Below, piece after piece: positions 1-11,461 of a stretch of 64,000 nucleotides of DNA. Positions within the stretch are counted from its first letter, which is position 1. The number at the start of each line of letters is the position of its first letter. Under the pieces are notes generated by a model, which was not told where the DNA came from, ran no database searches, and worked only from the letters and a program-made list of their open reading frames with translations. Origin of the DNA: Peronospora farinosa (Eukaryota > Oomycota > Peronosporomycetes > Peronosporales > Peronosporaceae); assembly GCA_947646735.1 (NCBI GenBank), contig CANTFK010000037.1, forward strand, positions 124,001-188,000, in the 5' to 3' direction. A program made the position numbers and the translations under genes.

Positions 1-315
1 ATTACCGTGTTGCCGCTTCTGGGCAACCGATTTACTCTTCGGTGACTGCACAAGAACTCAGCGTGACAGACAGTCACGCTGTGGAGCAAGCTGCCGGCGG
101 CTGTGCACAAGCACAGGCAGCGCCGAAGGTCGACCACTCGAATAAGTCGAGTGTACCGGGACATGAATGCTCGCCTAGAGGGCAGCACTAACGACCGAAC
201 CACAAGTGAGGCCCTCACACTCAATCGTAATACATTCACACGCTTGTGAACGCTCCAAGACGTTCATCAGATGGCCATATGATGAACAAGCGGCAGGCAT
301 CTTCACGGTTCGATG

Positions 316-998
316 CTACCAGCTGACCCATGGCTCATACCTTCTGAGCCATGGTACTCCTAGGATGACATCAAATTTGTCATCCAGGTCAAGTACGATG
401 AAATCATCATCGTACTTTTTGCCTTCAAGCGTGTAGTGAATTCCCACTACACGTATCTTTACTGTTACGGATGCGCCCGTTGCAAGGCGCACCGTCATCC
501 TCGTTGGTGGGGTCTCGCGCTCAACATATTTGAGCCTACGATCATCTAGCGATTGGCGTCGAACAAAGTTGTATGAAGCCCCACAATCAACTAGGACGCG
601 AAGTGACATGTTCTTTGTCACTTCGATCTTCAATGTGATGAGGGATACCTCATCACTGGGAGCGGCAACACACAGTGACTGTGTGTTGGGATCAACCTTC
701 GTCAAGATTCCCGCGAACTCTCTTGACGTTGCTGGATCAGTAGGGCGCTCTGCCCCTACTGAACCCGACCGTTTTTTGATGGTCCACCACGTTGTTGCGA
801 TTTCGCAGCAACGTGGGACCCACGTCTCTGGCCCTTCTTGGCAGACGGTCGATCGTCACTCCCAGTGTTACGAGACACTGGGCGTGGGGCACTACACTCA
901 TAAGCGTAGTGGCCCAACTTCTGACAGCAATTGCACTTTTGCAATCGCTTGTACCCTGGAGAGCGAAGTCGCTCGCTCTCTACATAGGAGATGTCCAT
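316..998 (-). pseudogene. Alpha copy 1 zinc knuckle and retropepsin
   Basis: Two consecutive minus-strand pieces. 756-998 carries a CX2CX4HX4C nucleic-acid-binding knuckle (CNCCQKLGHYAYEC). 316-705 carries an aspartic protease with the active-site motif DCGAS (instead of the commoner DSGA) and the second hydrophobic motif VILGVPWL. In the family the knuckle ends gag and binds genomic RNA, and the dimeric protease cuts the polyprotein. A stop at 756 and a frame change separate the two pieces. Confidence 0.85.
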
Positions 999-1023
999 TG
1001 GTTTTTGGACCTCCGCCCTCCTG

Positions 1024-1939
1024 TCATCTCGGTGGACGAAAGGACTCCAAGTGGACGTGAGCCTGTTGTAGGCTATAGTCCTCCTGTTCCGCTGCAGAGA
1101 TCGCTTGATCCAGCGATTCTAGCTCCAAGCGGAACAGGTGGGTCTTGACAGGACCATCTGTCAGACCCTTGATGAACACAGTAACCTGCGTGTGTTCATC
1201 GATTGGGTACAGTACGATACAGCTAACGAGGTATCGTACGTGTTGGGCGTAAGCGTGTATATCACGCTTACCCTGTTTCAAATCCAGGAGCTCAGCCCGA
1301 GCCCTGAATTCGGCGCGAGGCGGTTCAAACGTGTGTTTGAGCCGCGCCTTGAAGACGTCATACGTTGGGAAAACGTATGGGTCGTGCAGTTTGAGCCCTA
1401 AGGCCCAGGCTTTGGCACGTCCTGCCAAGTTCGACATGGCGAACTTGACCTTCTTCGCATCGTCATCGATGCGACGAGCCTCGATGGCATCGTCGAGCTC
1501 GACGAACCATCTTAACAAGGAGTCGCTTTTGACTGCCTTGTGCTTGGAGACATCAATCTTCAAGGACTCGGGTCGACGTATACACGTCGACCCGGCAGCA
1601 ACAGCACTAGCCTGCTGTTGTCTCAACAGTTCAGACTGTTGAGCACCCTGCTGCATCAACAAGTCAGCTTGTTGAGCGCCTTGTTCTCTCAACAGTTCAA
1701 CCTGTTGAGAACCTTGCTTCTCTAGCAAGGTGAGCTTCTTTACAACTTCGTCAAGTTCATGTTGTATGAACTTGGCGATGGTTGCATGTTGGTCGTCTCC
1801 GCTATGAGAGCAACATGGCACCAACGGCAGGGTTGCCGATGGTTTCAGCCATACGCTGAACCGCATTCCATTCGAGTTCACTCAAATGGCGGAAATCATC
1901 ACGCGTTGCGTGATGACGTTCATCTTTCGCTGATTCCAT
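1024..1939 (-). pseudogene. Alpha copy 1 gag (capsid)
   Basis: Retrotransposon Gag protein that would form the particle shell. The middle part has a Q-rich coiled coil with repeated LLREQGAQQ-like heptads, followed by the capsid core (LAGRAKAWALGLK, FKARLKHTFEPP, DLKQGKRDIHAYAQHVRYL) typical of Ty3 gag. The best ATG is at 1939 on the minus strand, but the first ~45 codons lie in another frame and hit a stop near 1805. A frameshift there is shared with copy 2, so it predates their duplication. The region upstream, up to the LTR at 1987, is the leader. Confidence 0.82.
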
Positions 1940-1986
1940 AGCGGGTGGTGCGGTGGTCGCTGAACGGACCACGAAGTGCTACCAGG

Positions 1987-2446
1987 TGTAATGGGGCACC
2001 CTCCGACTATACTGATTACATTATAGTCTACTTTCACTGATTACAGTGAAAGCAGGTGCCTCAATTACCTCTCTTACACAAGAGGCAGAGGAAGCTTTAC
2101 TTCTAAACAAACGCTTAGAAGTAGAGGAAAAGAAAACTGTATTTAATATAGTTAACTATCTTAATAAAACTAATCTGTTATAACCTATGTTAACTATATT
2201 AAACTACAACTATGTATGTTGACAACTTGCCCTCCACTCATTGCGCGCGTCCATCGGTCATTGGTCAGCGCGTTGGTTGATCTGATGGCCCATATCAACC
2301 AATAAGAGGGCATCTCCAACTTCAAGGAGATCTAGGAACAATATTATACGAAAAGGTAATATTGTCAAAATATTATTAGTTATAATAATATTTTATTGAC
2401 ACTTCATATAAGTGTCGATATTATGTAACGGGCTCGCCCCGTTACA
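1987..2446 (-). repeat. LTR of alpha copy 1 (5' LTR on the minus strand)
   Basis: 460 bp bounded by TGT...ACA ends: TGTAATGGGG at the left and CCCCGTTACA at the right. The right end itself is a short palindrome (TGTAACGGGC/GCCCCGTTACA). Just inside, on the minus strand, the sequence TGGTAGCACTTCG follows within 2-3 bases and is the likely tRNA primer-binding site. The matching LTR of copy 2 is at 16163-16588. Confidence 0.82.
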
Positions 2447-3059
2447 GTGGGAGTAAATCAAGATAGTACAGAAGATCAAGGTTATCGTGACAGTGAAGAT
2501 CATCAGTCAAGACAATCACAATTTTGATTAATATGCTGAAAGAAATCGACAAGGTGGATGGTGTACAAGACCGATCAGGTGAAAGAACCGATATTCGTGA
2601 TGAAAACATAACGGACCAAGATCAAGAACAGTCCACAGGTGTGATCGATGCGACCAGAGAAGTGGGAGAAGTCGATCAGATACCAGATCGATCGGATGAG
2701 GCAATTGAAGATTTTACGAAGATCTACGAAGATAACGATCGGGTACAATCTGATCGTGTGAAAAATAAGTCCACAGCGATCGCAATTGAGGATATCTTAA
2801 CAAAAGAACCATCATCTGAAGAGGCAGTATATTCCCACGAGAGTGGCGACCTGTTTGCCGAAGATGTCGATCAGCATATGGCGGTGTTGCCAGAAATTGT
2901 GATGTCTACAGTGGAAGTATCGATCGACGATATTCAAGTTGGCGACCCTGGAATACCATTGACAGAAGATCAAGAAAAGCTACGACAATTAATTTGGAAG
3001 AATAGCCACTAACTCATAGGGAAAGGTAAATGACCTACCTCCCGCAGCACGTGGAGCAG
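2447..3059 (+). pseudogene. Delta element: pre-RT linker of pol
   Basis: An open frame at 2524-3012 encodes an acidic, low-complexity stretch ending EKLRQLIWKNSH, the segment just before the reverse transcriptase in Ty3 polyproteins. The next bases continue the same type of sequence (cysteine/aspartate-containing region before RT) in broken frames. The start is cut off by the LTR of alpha, so gag and protease of this element are not visible to the left. Confidence 0.6.
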
Positions 3060-4117
3060 TTTGTGACATTGATGTTGGAGAAGCTAACCCGATCGCACAG
3101 AGAGTGCGACCTGTGGCACCCAAATTTCGGATGAAATTAGCTGATTTGATTAAAGATTTATTTCAGCCAAGATCATTCGGCCATCTACGTCGCCGTGGGC
3201 TTCACCAATTGTAGTAATTATTAAGAAGAATGGCGAAGATATTCGATTATGTATCGATTATCGTAGGGTGAACCAATTGACCCGATTGATGATGTATCCG
3301 ATGCCATTGATCAGTAATTTATTGCAAGATACGGATAAAGCGATATACTATTGTTCCTCGGATATGGCGAGTGGATTCTGGGTGTTAGAAATGACAGAGA
3401 GAGCAAGGATGATTTCTGCATTTATTACACCGTCAGGTTTTTTGGTTACAAATGCCATTCAGATTGAAAAATGCTCCTCAAATCTACCAGCGATTGATTG
3501 ACAAGGCTTTATATGGGTATTTGAAAATCGGTACAAGTTCTGATTCAATTCCAGCTGAATTGTCAAAGCCGATCGACGTGTTTACTGAAGGTGAACCGGA
3601 TACCGATCCTAGACCATCGGTGTTAGGTCGGCGATCATATATTGACGATATACTGATACCTGCTACATCGTGGACGTCCTTTTATGAGAAGGTGGTACGA
3701 TTGTTGAAAGCGTGCAATACGTGGAATTTATCAATCAGTGTGGCTAAGAGTTTTTGGGGACGTCGTAAAGTGGATTACCTGGGTCATCAGGTTTCGCTTG
3801 CAGGTTTAGAAGCTCATCCAAAAGATTTAGAATCTCTAGTGAAAGTCCCATTTCCTCGGACGTTGCGATCAATGCAGTCATTTTTGGGGAGTCTGAATTA
3901 CTACAGCCGATTTATTGAGGATTTTGCGATTTATGCATCTGTACTTTATGAGCTGCGGGAGGCAGATCGTCATGAGATTATCCGGGCTGGGGATGTTCAG
4001 ATGGTCACTGATGGTGCTGGACCAAATTGTGATCGCCAGTCTCGTGACAAGTATAAGATCGATCAGGATTTTATAAGTGGATCGAGAGATGGCTACATTA
4101 TCGATCAGGATTTATAA
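3060..4117 (+). pseudogene. Delta element reverse transcriptase
   Basis: Ty3-type reverse transcriptase that copies element RNA into DNA. Visible motifs: IVVIIKKNGEDIRLCIDYRRVNQLT (3211-3290), the first catalytic block YCSSDMASGFW, and the catalytic YIDD box in SYIDDIL near 3640, followed by the thumb (DYLGHQVSLAGLEAHP, FLGSLNYYSRFI). Frameshifts near 3450 and elsewhere split it, so it is dead as it stands. After 4117 there is a short duplicated stretch (two copies of an ATCGATCAGGATTTATAA-like run near 4060-4117). Confidence 0.85.
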
Positions 4118-4217
4118 AGTGGATCGAGAGATGGCCACATTCTCGATCCAGAGTCGAATACTGGGGACGATCCTGGTTGCGAGGGCAGAAACGGCTGGGA
4201 GAAGTAAACGATCGCAT

Positions 4218-4730
4218 TCACTTTATTAAAGGATAAAATAGCCGTGACACCGATCCTGAAACATTTTGATCCAGAACGATCGCCTGTGATTGTGGTGTAT
4301 GCCAGTAAGTGGGCCATATCATCGGCGTTACTTCAAGAACACGATGGAATCTATTGGCCTGTCACTTTCTCTAGTCGCACGCTGAAGCCTAACGAGATTA
4401 ATCACGAGGTGGTGGAGAAAGAGGTGTTAGCTCTCCTCCGGATTCTGGATATCTGTTACACTATGCTGGTCTCACGAACGATCACAGTGCTTACGAGGCA
4501 TTCGACGCTGGCTTGGTTATTGCAAACTTCTGTCCTTAACGGTAGGTTAGGAAGATGGGCTGCTCTCCTATCAAATTGAACATTAGAAATCCGCCGGAGT
4601 GAGAAAGGCGAAGGCGAGATATTGGGTACACTAGCTGCGAGTATAACTCCTCGTGAAGAAGTGGACGAGATGTTGATCGCAATCTCCCCGCGTAATCAGC
4701 CTTGGCAAACAATCAGTATGCCACCACCCA
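4218..4730 (+). pseudogene. Delta element RNase H (Ty3 type)
   Basis: The frame at 4244-4579 reads VIVVYASKWAISSALLQEHDG...PVTFSSRTLKPNEINHEVVEKEVLALL, the usual RNase H domain that follows the RT in Ty3 elements and removes RNA from the RNA/DNA hybrid. The first catalytic aspartate position reads YASKW rather than the common DAS. Coding sequence continues to about 4730 in other frames. Confidence 0.75.
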
Positions 4731-4734
4731 GGTG

Positions 4735-5148
4735 AAGATCTGCTGGTAGTTAGTTTCGATGGGTCAGCTAGAGTGAAAAGGAAGGGCGGGGCATATAGCG
4801 CGATCGTGTGAAAATTACCTGAATGGACGATCGTGGCTGCCGCTTCTGATTTCGCTACTAATTTGACGGTATGAAGCGGAATATCGAGAATTACTTCTCA
4901 GCATTGATCTGCTTGCTATTCAAACCTGGGGACGTGTAATCATTTGCGGTGACTCAAATTTGGTGATCAGGCAAATGCGTGGAGAGATCGACTGTAAGGC
5001 ACCGGGTCTACAATTGCTGCGTCATAAAGCTATGGAGAAACTCCGATCGTGGCCAAACCACGAATTGTTGCACATGAAGCGGAACTGGAACCAAAGTGCC
5101 GATCGACTAGCAAGTGAAGCTCTACAGCGAGAAAGGGTACAATTGTGA
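4735..5148 (+). pseudogene. Delta element second RNase H domain
   Basis: A second RNase H-like domain lies between the first one and the integrase. Readable blocks are VVSFDGSARVKRKGGAYSA (first Asp), EAEYRELLLSIDLLA (Glu), CGDSNLVIRQMRG (second Asp) and NWNQSADRLASEAL (last Asp). This order of D-E-D-D residues matches the plant/archaeal-like RNase H seen as an extra domain in some LTR elements, including oomycete ones. A TGA replaces a Trp codon near 4809 and a frameshift lies near 4878. Confidence 0.72.
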
Positions 5149-6941
5149 TTTCGGATCAAGACCGTCAAGACTTGGCTACTCTAAATCGGTTGGACGAGCT
5201 GTTGATCCCAAGCCAAGTCGATCAGGTAGTCAAAGTGACTGCGATCACTCGATCAGCTGTGAGAAGACGTTGTCAGCCAGAAATTTTGCAGGAAGAAATC
5301 GTGCAGCAAATGCGGGTCGATCGCATAAGACAAGCTCAAGACGAAGAATGTTGGATATCTAACTTGAAGATATATTTGGTCGGGGATGTTGCGACGCTAA
5401 CAGCGGACGAAGCGAAGAGCTGTGCCCGGATCGCATCCGATTACGAAGTGGACCTAAGTGGACTATTATTTTTCTGCCATGGAGCGAATGCGAAATCTGA
5501 AGATCGTAACGAGTTGGTTCGCTTGGTAATTCCGGAGTTATTGCAGCAGGATGTTTTACATCATTACCATACGAGTCTGGAAGGTGGTCACCAAGGGATT
5601 GGTCGAACCTACCAACGGATCAAAATGAATTTCCACTGGCGAGGGTTGTACGGCAGTGTGCAGCGATATTTTGGCGAATGTGTGGATTGTGAAACAGGCA
5701 AGGGGCGGCTATCTGATCATGGAGGATCAACAGGAAATTTACAGGCGACTTATCCGTTTCAAATTTTGGCTATGGATCATATTCCGTCACTACCGCGTTC
5801 TTTCAAAGGAAATACGGAGTTGTCATTATGGGCTGATCTGTTTTCAGGCTATGTGATCGCAAAGGCCAGTTCGTTTCGGACTGCACAGACGATCGCAGAA
5901 AACTACGAAGAGTGTGTTTTTCGACGCTTTGGTGCAAGTGAGGCGATACGCCACGATCGAGAGCCAGGATTCATGTCTGGCTTCTTTCGTGCGTTTAATC
6001 GGATCGCGGGGCAGAAACAGCGAGCTACCATGGCATATAGACCACAAGCAAATGGCACGGCAGAGCGCATGGTCCAAACGTTGACACGATCAATCAAGAT
6101 GTATGTAACGGATGAGAACCAGAAAGACTGGAACGAGTATGCAGAAAGGCTGACTTTCGCGATCAATACGGCCCAAGATCGTGTCCGTGGAGATACCCCG
6201 TTTTATCTGATTCACGGTTGGGACCCGCGATCGACCTTGGAGGCGGCCCTACCGTTAGGGAGCAATAAAGCGCGTGATCGTGATCTAAGGCGATGGCGAT
6301 ACGGCATACAACGCCACTATCATCGGGCAAGATCGGCAGTGAACGACCGGTTGAAACTTGCGATCCAAGACCAATCTGATCGACATAATGCAGATCACGA
6401 TCGTTTTGAGGTGGATCGTGGATCACAGGTGTGGCTCTATCTGGATCACGTCAAAGAGGGATATGCTCGGATGTTAGCCCATATGTGGCTCGGACCGTTT
6501 CGTGTAGCCGATAAATGTGGCGATCACGCAGTACGATTGGAGATCGCGGGTACGCCATACAGGCTATTCCCGGTGGTCCATGTGTCTAAGTTGAAACGAG
6601 TTAGAGTGTTCCCAGAACGCCCTACAAATTTGTTGAATGTGGATGAAGCAGATCGAGTGGATTTTGATGAAGCGTTACTGTCGGAAGACAGCTGGAATGG
6701 TGAGCTAGAGGAAGGTGAATACGAAGTGGAAAAAATCGTAGATGTGCGATCGGGTCGAAGGACGCGCTATGGTCGGGTGCATTGCCAGCTTTTAGTGAAG
6801 TGGAAGGGTTATAACGATCCTGAATGGGTCGATGAAGCAGATTTGAATTGTGGTGCTTTGTTGCAAGAGTTCGATCGCAATCGAGCTAGCCGAAATCGTT
6901 TTGAGTTGATGCAATCGCACGAGGAGGAGTCTCGTGGTTAA
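5145..6941 (+). pseudogene. Delta element integrase with C-terminal chromodomain
   Basis: The longest intact piece of the element, about 598 codons. It is part of a polyprotein, so it has no start codon of its own. Order: N-terminal HHCC zinc site (HH...H, CVDCETGKG near 5560-5700), catalytic core with D (AMDHI), D (RHDREPGF) and E (GTAERMVQ), the C-terminal integrase fold (VWLYLDHVKEGYARML ... LFPVVHVSKLK), and a chromodomain (LLVKWKGYNDPEWVDEADL) near 6790-6860. Integrase inserts the cDNA; chromodomains in this group are thought to direct insertion to marked chromatin. The stop at 6939-6941 looks natural. Confidence 0.9.
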
Positions 6942-7223
6942 GGACGATTGGATTGTTGGAGTGGTGAATATATGTAAGAGGGTTACATATGTAGGTGGAA
7001 GGGATTATATGTGGAGTGAGTATAGTGGTCACAAAATCAAAGATGGAGAAAGGGGATCACTACGAAGAGAAAAAAGAAAGAAGGAGAGGAGGATTTTAAA
7101 CGCGATCAACGGAGAAAAGGTGAAAGCTATATGAAGATCGTGTTAATGTTACGGATCAAAAAGGTTACTCACGATTCACAAACTTACCAACCAAGCGAGG
7201 GATCGAATAACCGGGATGGTAGG

Positions 7224-9159
7224 TCATGGAAGGACGATACTGGTCCCTCCACGGCTCTTCACAGTACTTATGGATAGTGCGGTGATCGGATTGGGTATGT
7301 TGGTCTGGTTCAAGAGAATACCAGGATACCATATCCTGACCTCGTTAAGACGAGGGAAATGAAGGAAAATCGGGTCCAGTAAAATGTCCAGATCACATAG
7401 ACCATCGATCATGCCTTGACGAATCATGCTAAGCACTTTTTCCACATGGGACCTGATCTGGCCAAGGCAGGATCGGATCGACGGTGTTGGGCCAATATCG
7501 GCAGAAAATGTGTCGCCTCCCAGAGTGCCTGGCAATGACGGACTTTGATATGGTTATGTAAGCGTGCCAAATCTTGGAACCATCCAGTACACTCGAAAGA
7601 GATCGGATCGACCAGTTGTTCATACAGCAGCCAGGGCTGGCGAGCGTATAATTGGCTGACTTGAGAGGAGGTGATCAACCCGGATGACCACTCGGAATCA
7701 CTAGGTTTCTGGAGTTTTCCAGAAGGAGCAGGGAATATGTAACCCCCAGGTTTCGAATAATGGTGAAAAAGTCTATCCAGATCCAATTCAGAAACGCACA
7801 ACAAGCTGATTCTGCGAACGGACCAAGGAAGAGTATCGGATGACGCTCGAGGGAATCGATCACGATAACCTGGAATTCAACGATCACGAGAGATTGTGGT
7901 ATCGGGGATATCCGAGAATTCCTCGCTGTCATTAATTATATGAAAGGAATCCGAGACTCGCTGTCGATACTGAGGCTATCCTCAGATTCACTGGAGGGTT
8001 CGCCAAATAAATATGTCACCTACACTCGTGTCGGAGTTTCATGAGGGGACGTAACTGGACTAGATAAGTCCACCACGATCGGCGAAGAAGGTAGAAATAC
8101 CGGAGATCGAGCCACAGTGCGTCGTCGAGAAGCCGATCGATAAGAGGAAAACGCAGCCAACAGAGAATCGTTTGTATGATCTGAACCATACCCAGAAGGA
8201 TCTTCTCCACTCACATCTGTAGAAGATGAAAAAGAGATTCGGGAAGATTCTGGGATTGGTGACCCAGAAAAATTGGGAGAATTTGATCTTGATCTGGGCG
8301 AATATATATGCGATCCCGATCTCAAATTTTTCTGGACCTGATCGTGTTGAAGCTATGGAATTTTCAAAGCTTTATCAGGCCGAGGTTAGGAATGGTCGGG
8401 ACTGGAATCATGGAGACTTGGGGACGTAGATGTTTTTTCGAATATGCTTGAGCACAGGCTGATCCGAGTCAGAAATTTTTGCTGGCGCTTGTTCCGCTGT
8501 GGAGGTACTTCACTAGAAGCAGAGGCTGGTGAAGACGTTGAGGGCGGCGACCCGGTTTGGTGTAATATACTAGACAAACGAGCGAAGAGAGAATTCCGAT
8601 CCTTAACTTCATGCGCAAGTTGATTGCGCTCAATCCGGATTGCGTCAAGCTGAAGTCGAGTATCATGGAGTTGCTATATGGATTGGATGTAGCGAGACTT
8701 AAATTGGCTCTCGGAATTTTTGGCTTGAGCAGCCTGTTCATTGGCCGACTTGGCGGAATCAAGCGCTGCTGCCATCTTGTTCTGGACGGCAGCCAGCTGA
8801 AATTGAAAACGCTCATCGGCCTTGTGGCGAGATGCGGTGGCGTCGTTTAGAGAGGAACGCAGATCCGCGATCTCCATCTCCAGCTGGTCGATCTGTTCCA
8901 ATTCTTGGCGATACTTCTCTGCCGATCGAGTCGCAATCTGCAATTCGCAGCACAAGGAATTATGATTGTATGACACGAATTTTGCGAAACTTTCAGCCAA
9001 TTCACGATCAGCTTGAATTTCGCGTTCCAAACGAGCGTAGCGAGTTTCTTGGGAGTGCAGTGAATCGTAAAGTGCTTCGTAATTGTCCAATAAGTCCTGC
9101 TGGGTGTCCAAGCAGTCGTAAAGTTGGTCAATTTGGGCCTTCAGAGCAGCCCGATTCAT
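7224..9159 (-). pseudogene. Opposite-strand coiled-coil ORF series 3' of delta pol
   Basis: Minus-strand protein pieces run from an ATG at 9159 down to about 7224, i.e. convergent with pol. The first 161 codons (8674-9159) form a long coiled coil (YARLEREIQADRELAESF, KYRQELEQIDQLEMEIADL). Then come a Ser/Pro-rich stretch (8020-8577), and a globular part at 7424-7804 with RHCQALWEATHFLP. The same globular part recurs at 35.3-36 kb and 37.8-38.6 kb. No CCHC knuckle is visible. It could be a gag of an inverted element or a true antisense gene of delta. Frames are broken several times. Confidence 0.55.
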
Positions 9160-9640
9160 GGTCGGAATGGCCCTCGCCCGACCACCAGGAAAAATTGCAA
9201 GTGATCGTGGAGTGGGCGCGATCGACGGTTATTGGGAATCCGCGATCCGGTTAGAGGGCCCAGAAGCTTGACGTTGAATTGTCGACATGTTAAGAACGGG
9301 AATTTGAGCGAAGGAATAGAATATGCAAGGATACACCAACACTGTATGTTGGTGATCAGCTCAGGGACGGCTGTGGTGAAGTTGATCAAGAAAAATTTGA
9401 TCATTGATATCAAAAGTGATCATAATGTGGACCACTTACACGACGGTAATCATATTCTATGGATTATACTTGGCTACTATATGGGAGTGATCAAGATCTA
9501 TCGATGAATGATCGCATAGTTTATACTTGGCTATTGTATTGGAATGACAGTTTATCGGATCGATCATGTGATGGCCACGGTTGACCGAGGATTACGCGGC
9601 TGTGATGACGATCAGGGTGGGAGATCGTTCGATCACAATT

Positions 9641-9964
9641 GTCGATCGTGATCAACAAGTGTGATCGACGATCGTGATCAACAAGTGTGATCGACGATCG
9701 TGATGATAGTCGATCGTGATCAGCAAGTGTGATCAACGATCGTGATCAGCAAGTGTGATCGACGATCGTGATCAGCAAGTGTGATCGTCGATCGTGATCA
9801 GCAAGTGTGATCAACGATCGTGATCAGCAAGTGTGATCGTCGATCGTGATCAACAAGTGTGATCGACGATCATGATCAACCAGTGTGATCAACAAGCGTG
9901 ATCGTCGATCGTGATCAGCAAGTGTAATCGTCGATCGTGATCAACAAGTGTGATCGACGATCGT
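9641..9964. repeat. GATC-rich minisatellite, 26-bp unit
   Basis: About a dozen tandem copies of a 26-bp unit of the type GACGATCGTGATCAACAAGTG plus TGATC. Units differ by A/G at one position and by GAC/GTC/AAC between GATC words. Each unit carries three GATC sites and short dyads (GATCGACGATC). It sits between the minus ORF series and the LTR-leader segment of delta. Confidence 0.85.
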
Positions 9965-10029
9965 AACCTCGATCCAGAAAGCCGATCGCGAGATGTAACC
10001 GGTTACAGATCCATCGTAACCTCGATCGA

Positions 10030-10722
10030 TGGATTAAGATCGCGATGGTATCCGAAGTGAACCACATACCGAGATCTGATTTTCCTGAAAAGACGACACG
10101 CGGCAGTAGGTACTGTCATACAGATAGGAATAATCGTAGGATTTGGTATTGGATTGGTTAACATTAAACAGACTTTCTTTTACTTCTAAGCACGCACGCA
10201 GACTTCTCTTCCGGGCGGATAACTTTGGCCCCCGACGATCAAGAGCTTCTGCTACGCTAAGACAAGTGATATCCCTGGATTGTTTGGCCAGGGATTACAA
10301 GAACTCTCAACCCAAGCAAAACCCCCTGCGATCGGACGCAGTATACAACGTAAAGGACAAGACACAAGATCGAGACGGATAAAGTGGTCAGAAGATCAAG
10401 TGAATTCAAGTGGATCAAGTTTCTACATTTGGGTAAGGCGGTCTCAAGGCAGACCAGGGTGACTCATAGAGCACCCCCATACAACTTTCGATCGCGTGAG
10501 GATTTTCCACGTGATCGACCCCCCGACCAATCCCCAACCCTGGTCAAGTTCAGCATCGACTCAAGTCCACCGAGAAGAGTGCAGCCCGCCCTACCGACGG
10601 GTACACAAGGTGAGGAAGGAAAGTTACACGGATACGGGGTACCCCTCCGTTAGTCGGTCGTCTGGGCGCCAGTGGAGAGTCGGGATCACATCAGAAATTT
10701 TGTGATCGCCACTCCACCACAG
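10030..10722 (+). mobile_element. Delta-family LTR end and leader fragment
   Basis: 10140-10700 matches, in opposite orientation, the segment at 40200-40730 (shared peptides SLDCLARDYKNSQ and YRRVHKVRKES in translation, and shared bases through GGCGCCAGTGGAGAGTCGGG). This is a 5' LTR/leader-type region, not protein coding with confidence. It ends abruptly near 10722, where minus-strand reverse transcriptase sequence of beta begins. Confidence 0.6.
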
Positions 10723-11461
10723 CACTATCCACCAACTTCCCCTAGCCTTCTTCACGCAGAAGGTTGGACTCGAATGTGGTGAGATACTCTCACGCACATG
10801 ACCCTCTTTGCGGCGGCCTTCGAAGAATGCGTTAATAGCTTCGACTTGTTCTCGAGGCAACGGCCACTGCCGTGTCACACAATACTTCGCCCTGGCACGA
10901 GATCAATTCGTGCCGAACACCACGGTCCGCAGGAAGTTCAGCTGGGATCTTGTCCGGGAACACGTCTGCATACTCACGAGAAATGTCGTAGACAGGGTTA
11001 CCAGACTCTCGCAGAGCCTCCCATGACTGTGATGCAAACCTTTCTTCACGCGCTGACTTCGTCTCAGCGCTTCGAGGACGCGCCATATGCTCCTCGTTCG
11101 CCACAGTAACCACCTCGTTGGTGATCAGACACACTTGTTCCACAGTGCCTCCCTTAAGGTCACGTAGGAAATGCTTCCAGGAGATCCCTGAAGGGCTTGT
11201 AATGGAAGACGCATCACGAGGAGGACTCTCGACTTCGATATATTGGCGCCTTTGTGGACTCCCTTCCACGTACACGATAGCGTGTACACATTCCAACGCT
11301 AAATTCTCGGTGCTGCTGTCCCCATCGTGCTTCGAGTCAATACTCGAAGCTGGCGAACCGCAAACAGGTAATAATCCATCACCCCCCTCTAGGCACTGGA
11401 TGTCGTCATCCAAGATGCCGGAAACACTAGACGGGAGTACCCCAAACTCGACCGTCGACAC
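10723..11461 (-). pseudogene. Beta element: start of reverse transcriptase
   Basis: Minus-strand sequence includes [19 protein letters not shown], the conserved lead-in to Ty3 reverse transcriptase, and in a second frame [18 protein letters not shown] and SPTFCVKKARGSWW. A one-base loss near 10877 puts the two parts in different frames. Everything after this first RT block (YXDD box, RNase H, integrase) is absent because the element is cut off at about 10722. Confidence 0.82.

Larger units (their letters stand above)
1..2446 (-). mobile_element. Ty3/gypsy element alpha, copy 1 (5' part, runs off the left edge)
   Basis: The minus strand reads, from right to left: LTR, gag, CCHC knuckle, aspartic protease, then a linker that leaves the window. 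The nearly identical copy 2 lies at 13857-16588. The right flank at 2447 goes straight into the coding region of element delta, so alpha copy 1 appears inserted in delta. The frames are broken by frameshifts, so this copy is not autonomous. A 144-bp stretch (45-188) is inverted relative to copy 2. Confidence 0.88.

Noticed and set aside
530..1148. Plus-strand open frames over alpha gag/protease (also 14706-15252)
   Set aside because: They lie opposite to clear gag, knuckle and protease frames and have no domain; shadows of the real minus-strand genes.
9641..9964. Regularly spaced repeats as a CRISPR array
   Set aside because: The genome is eukaryotic, the units are contiguous without unique spacers, and no Cas gene is near.
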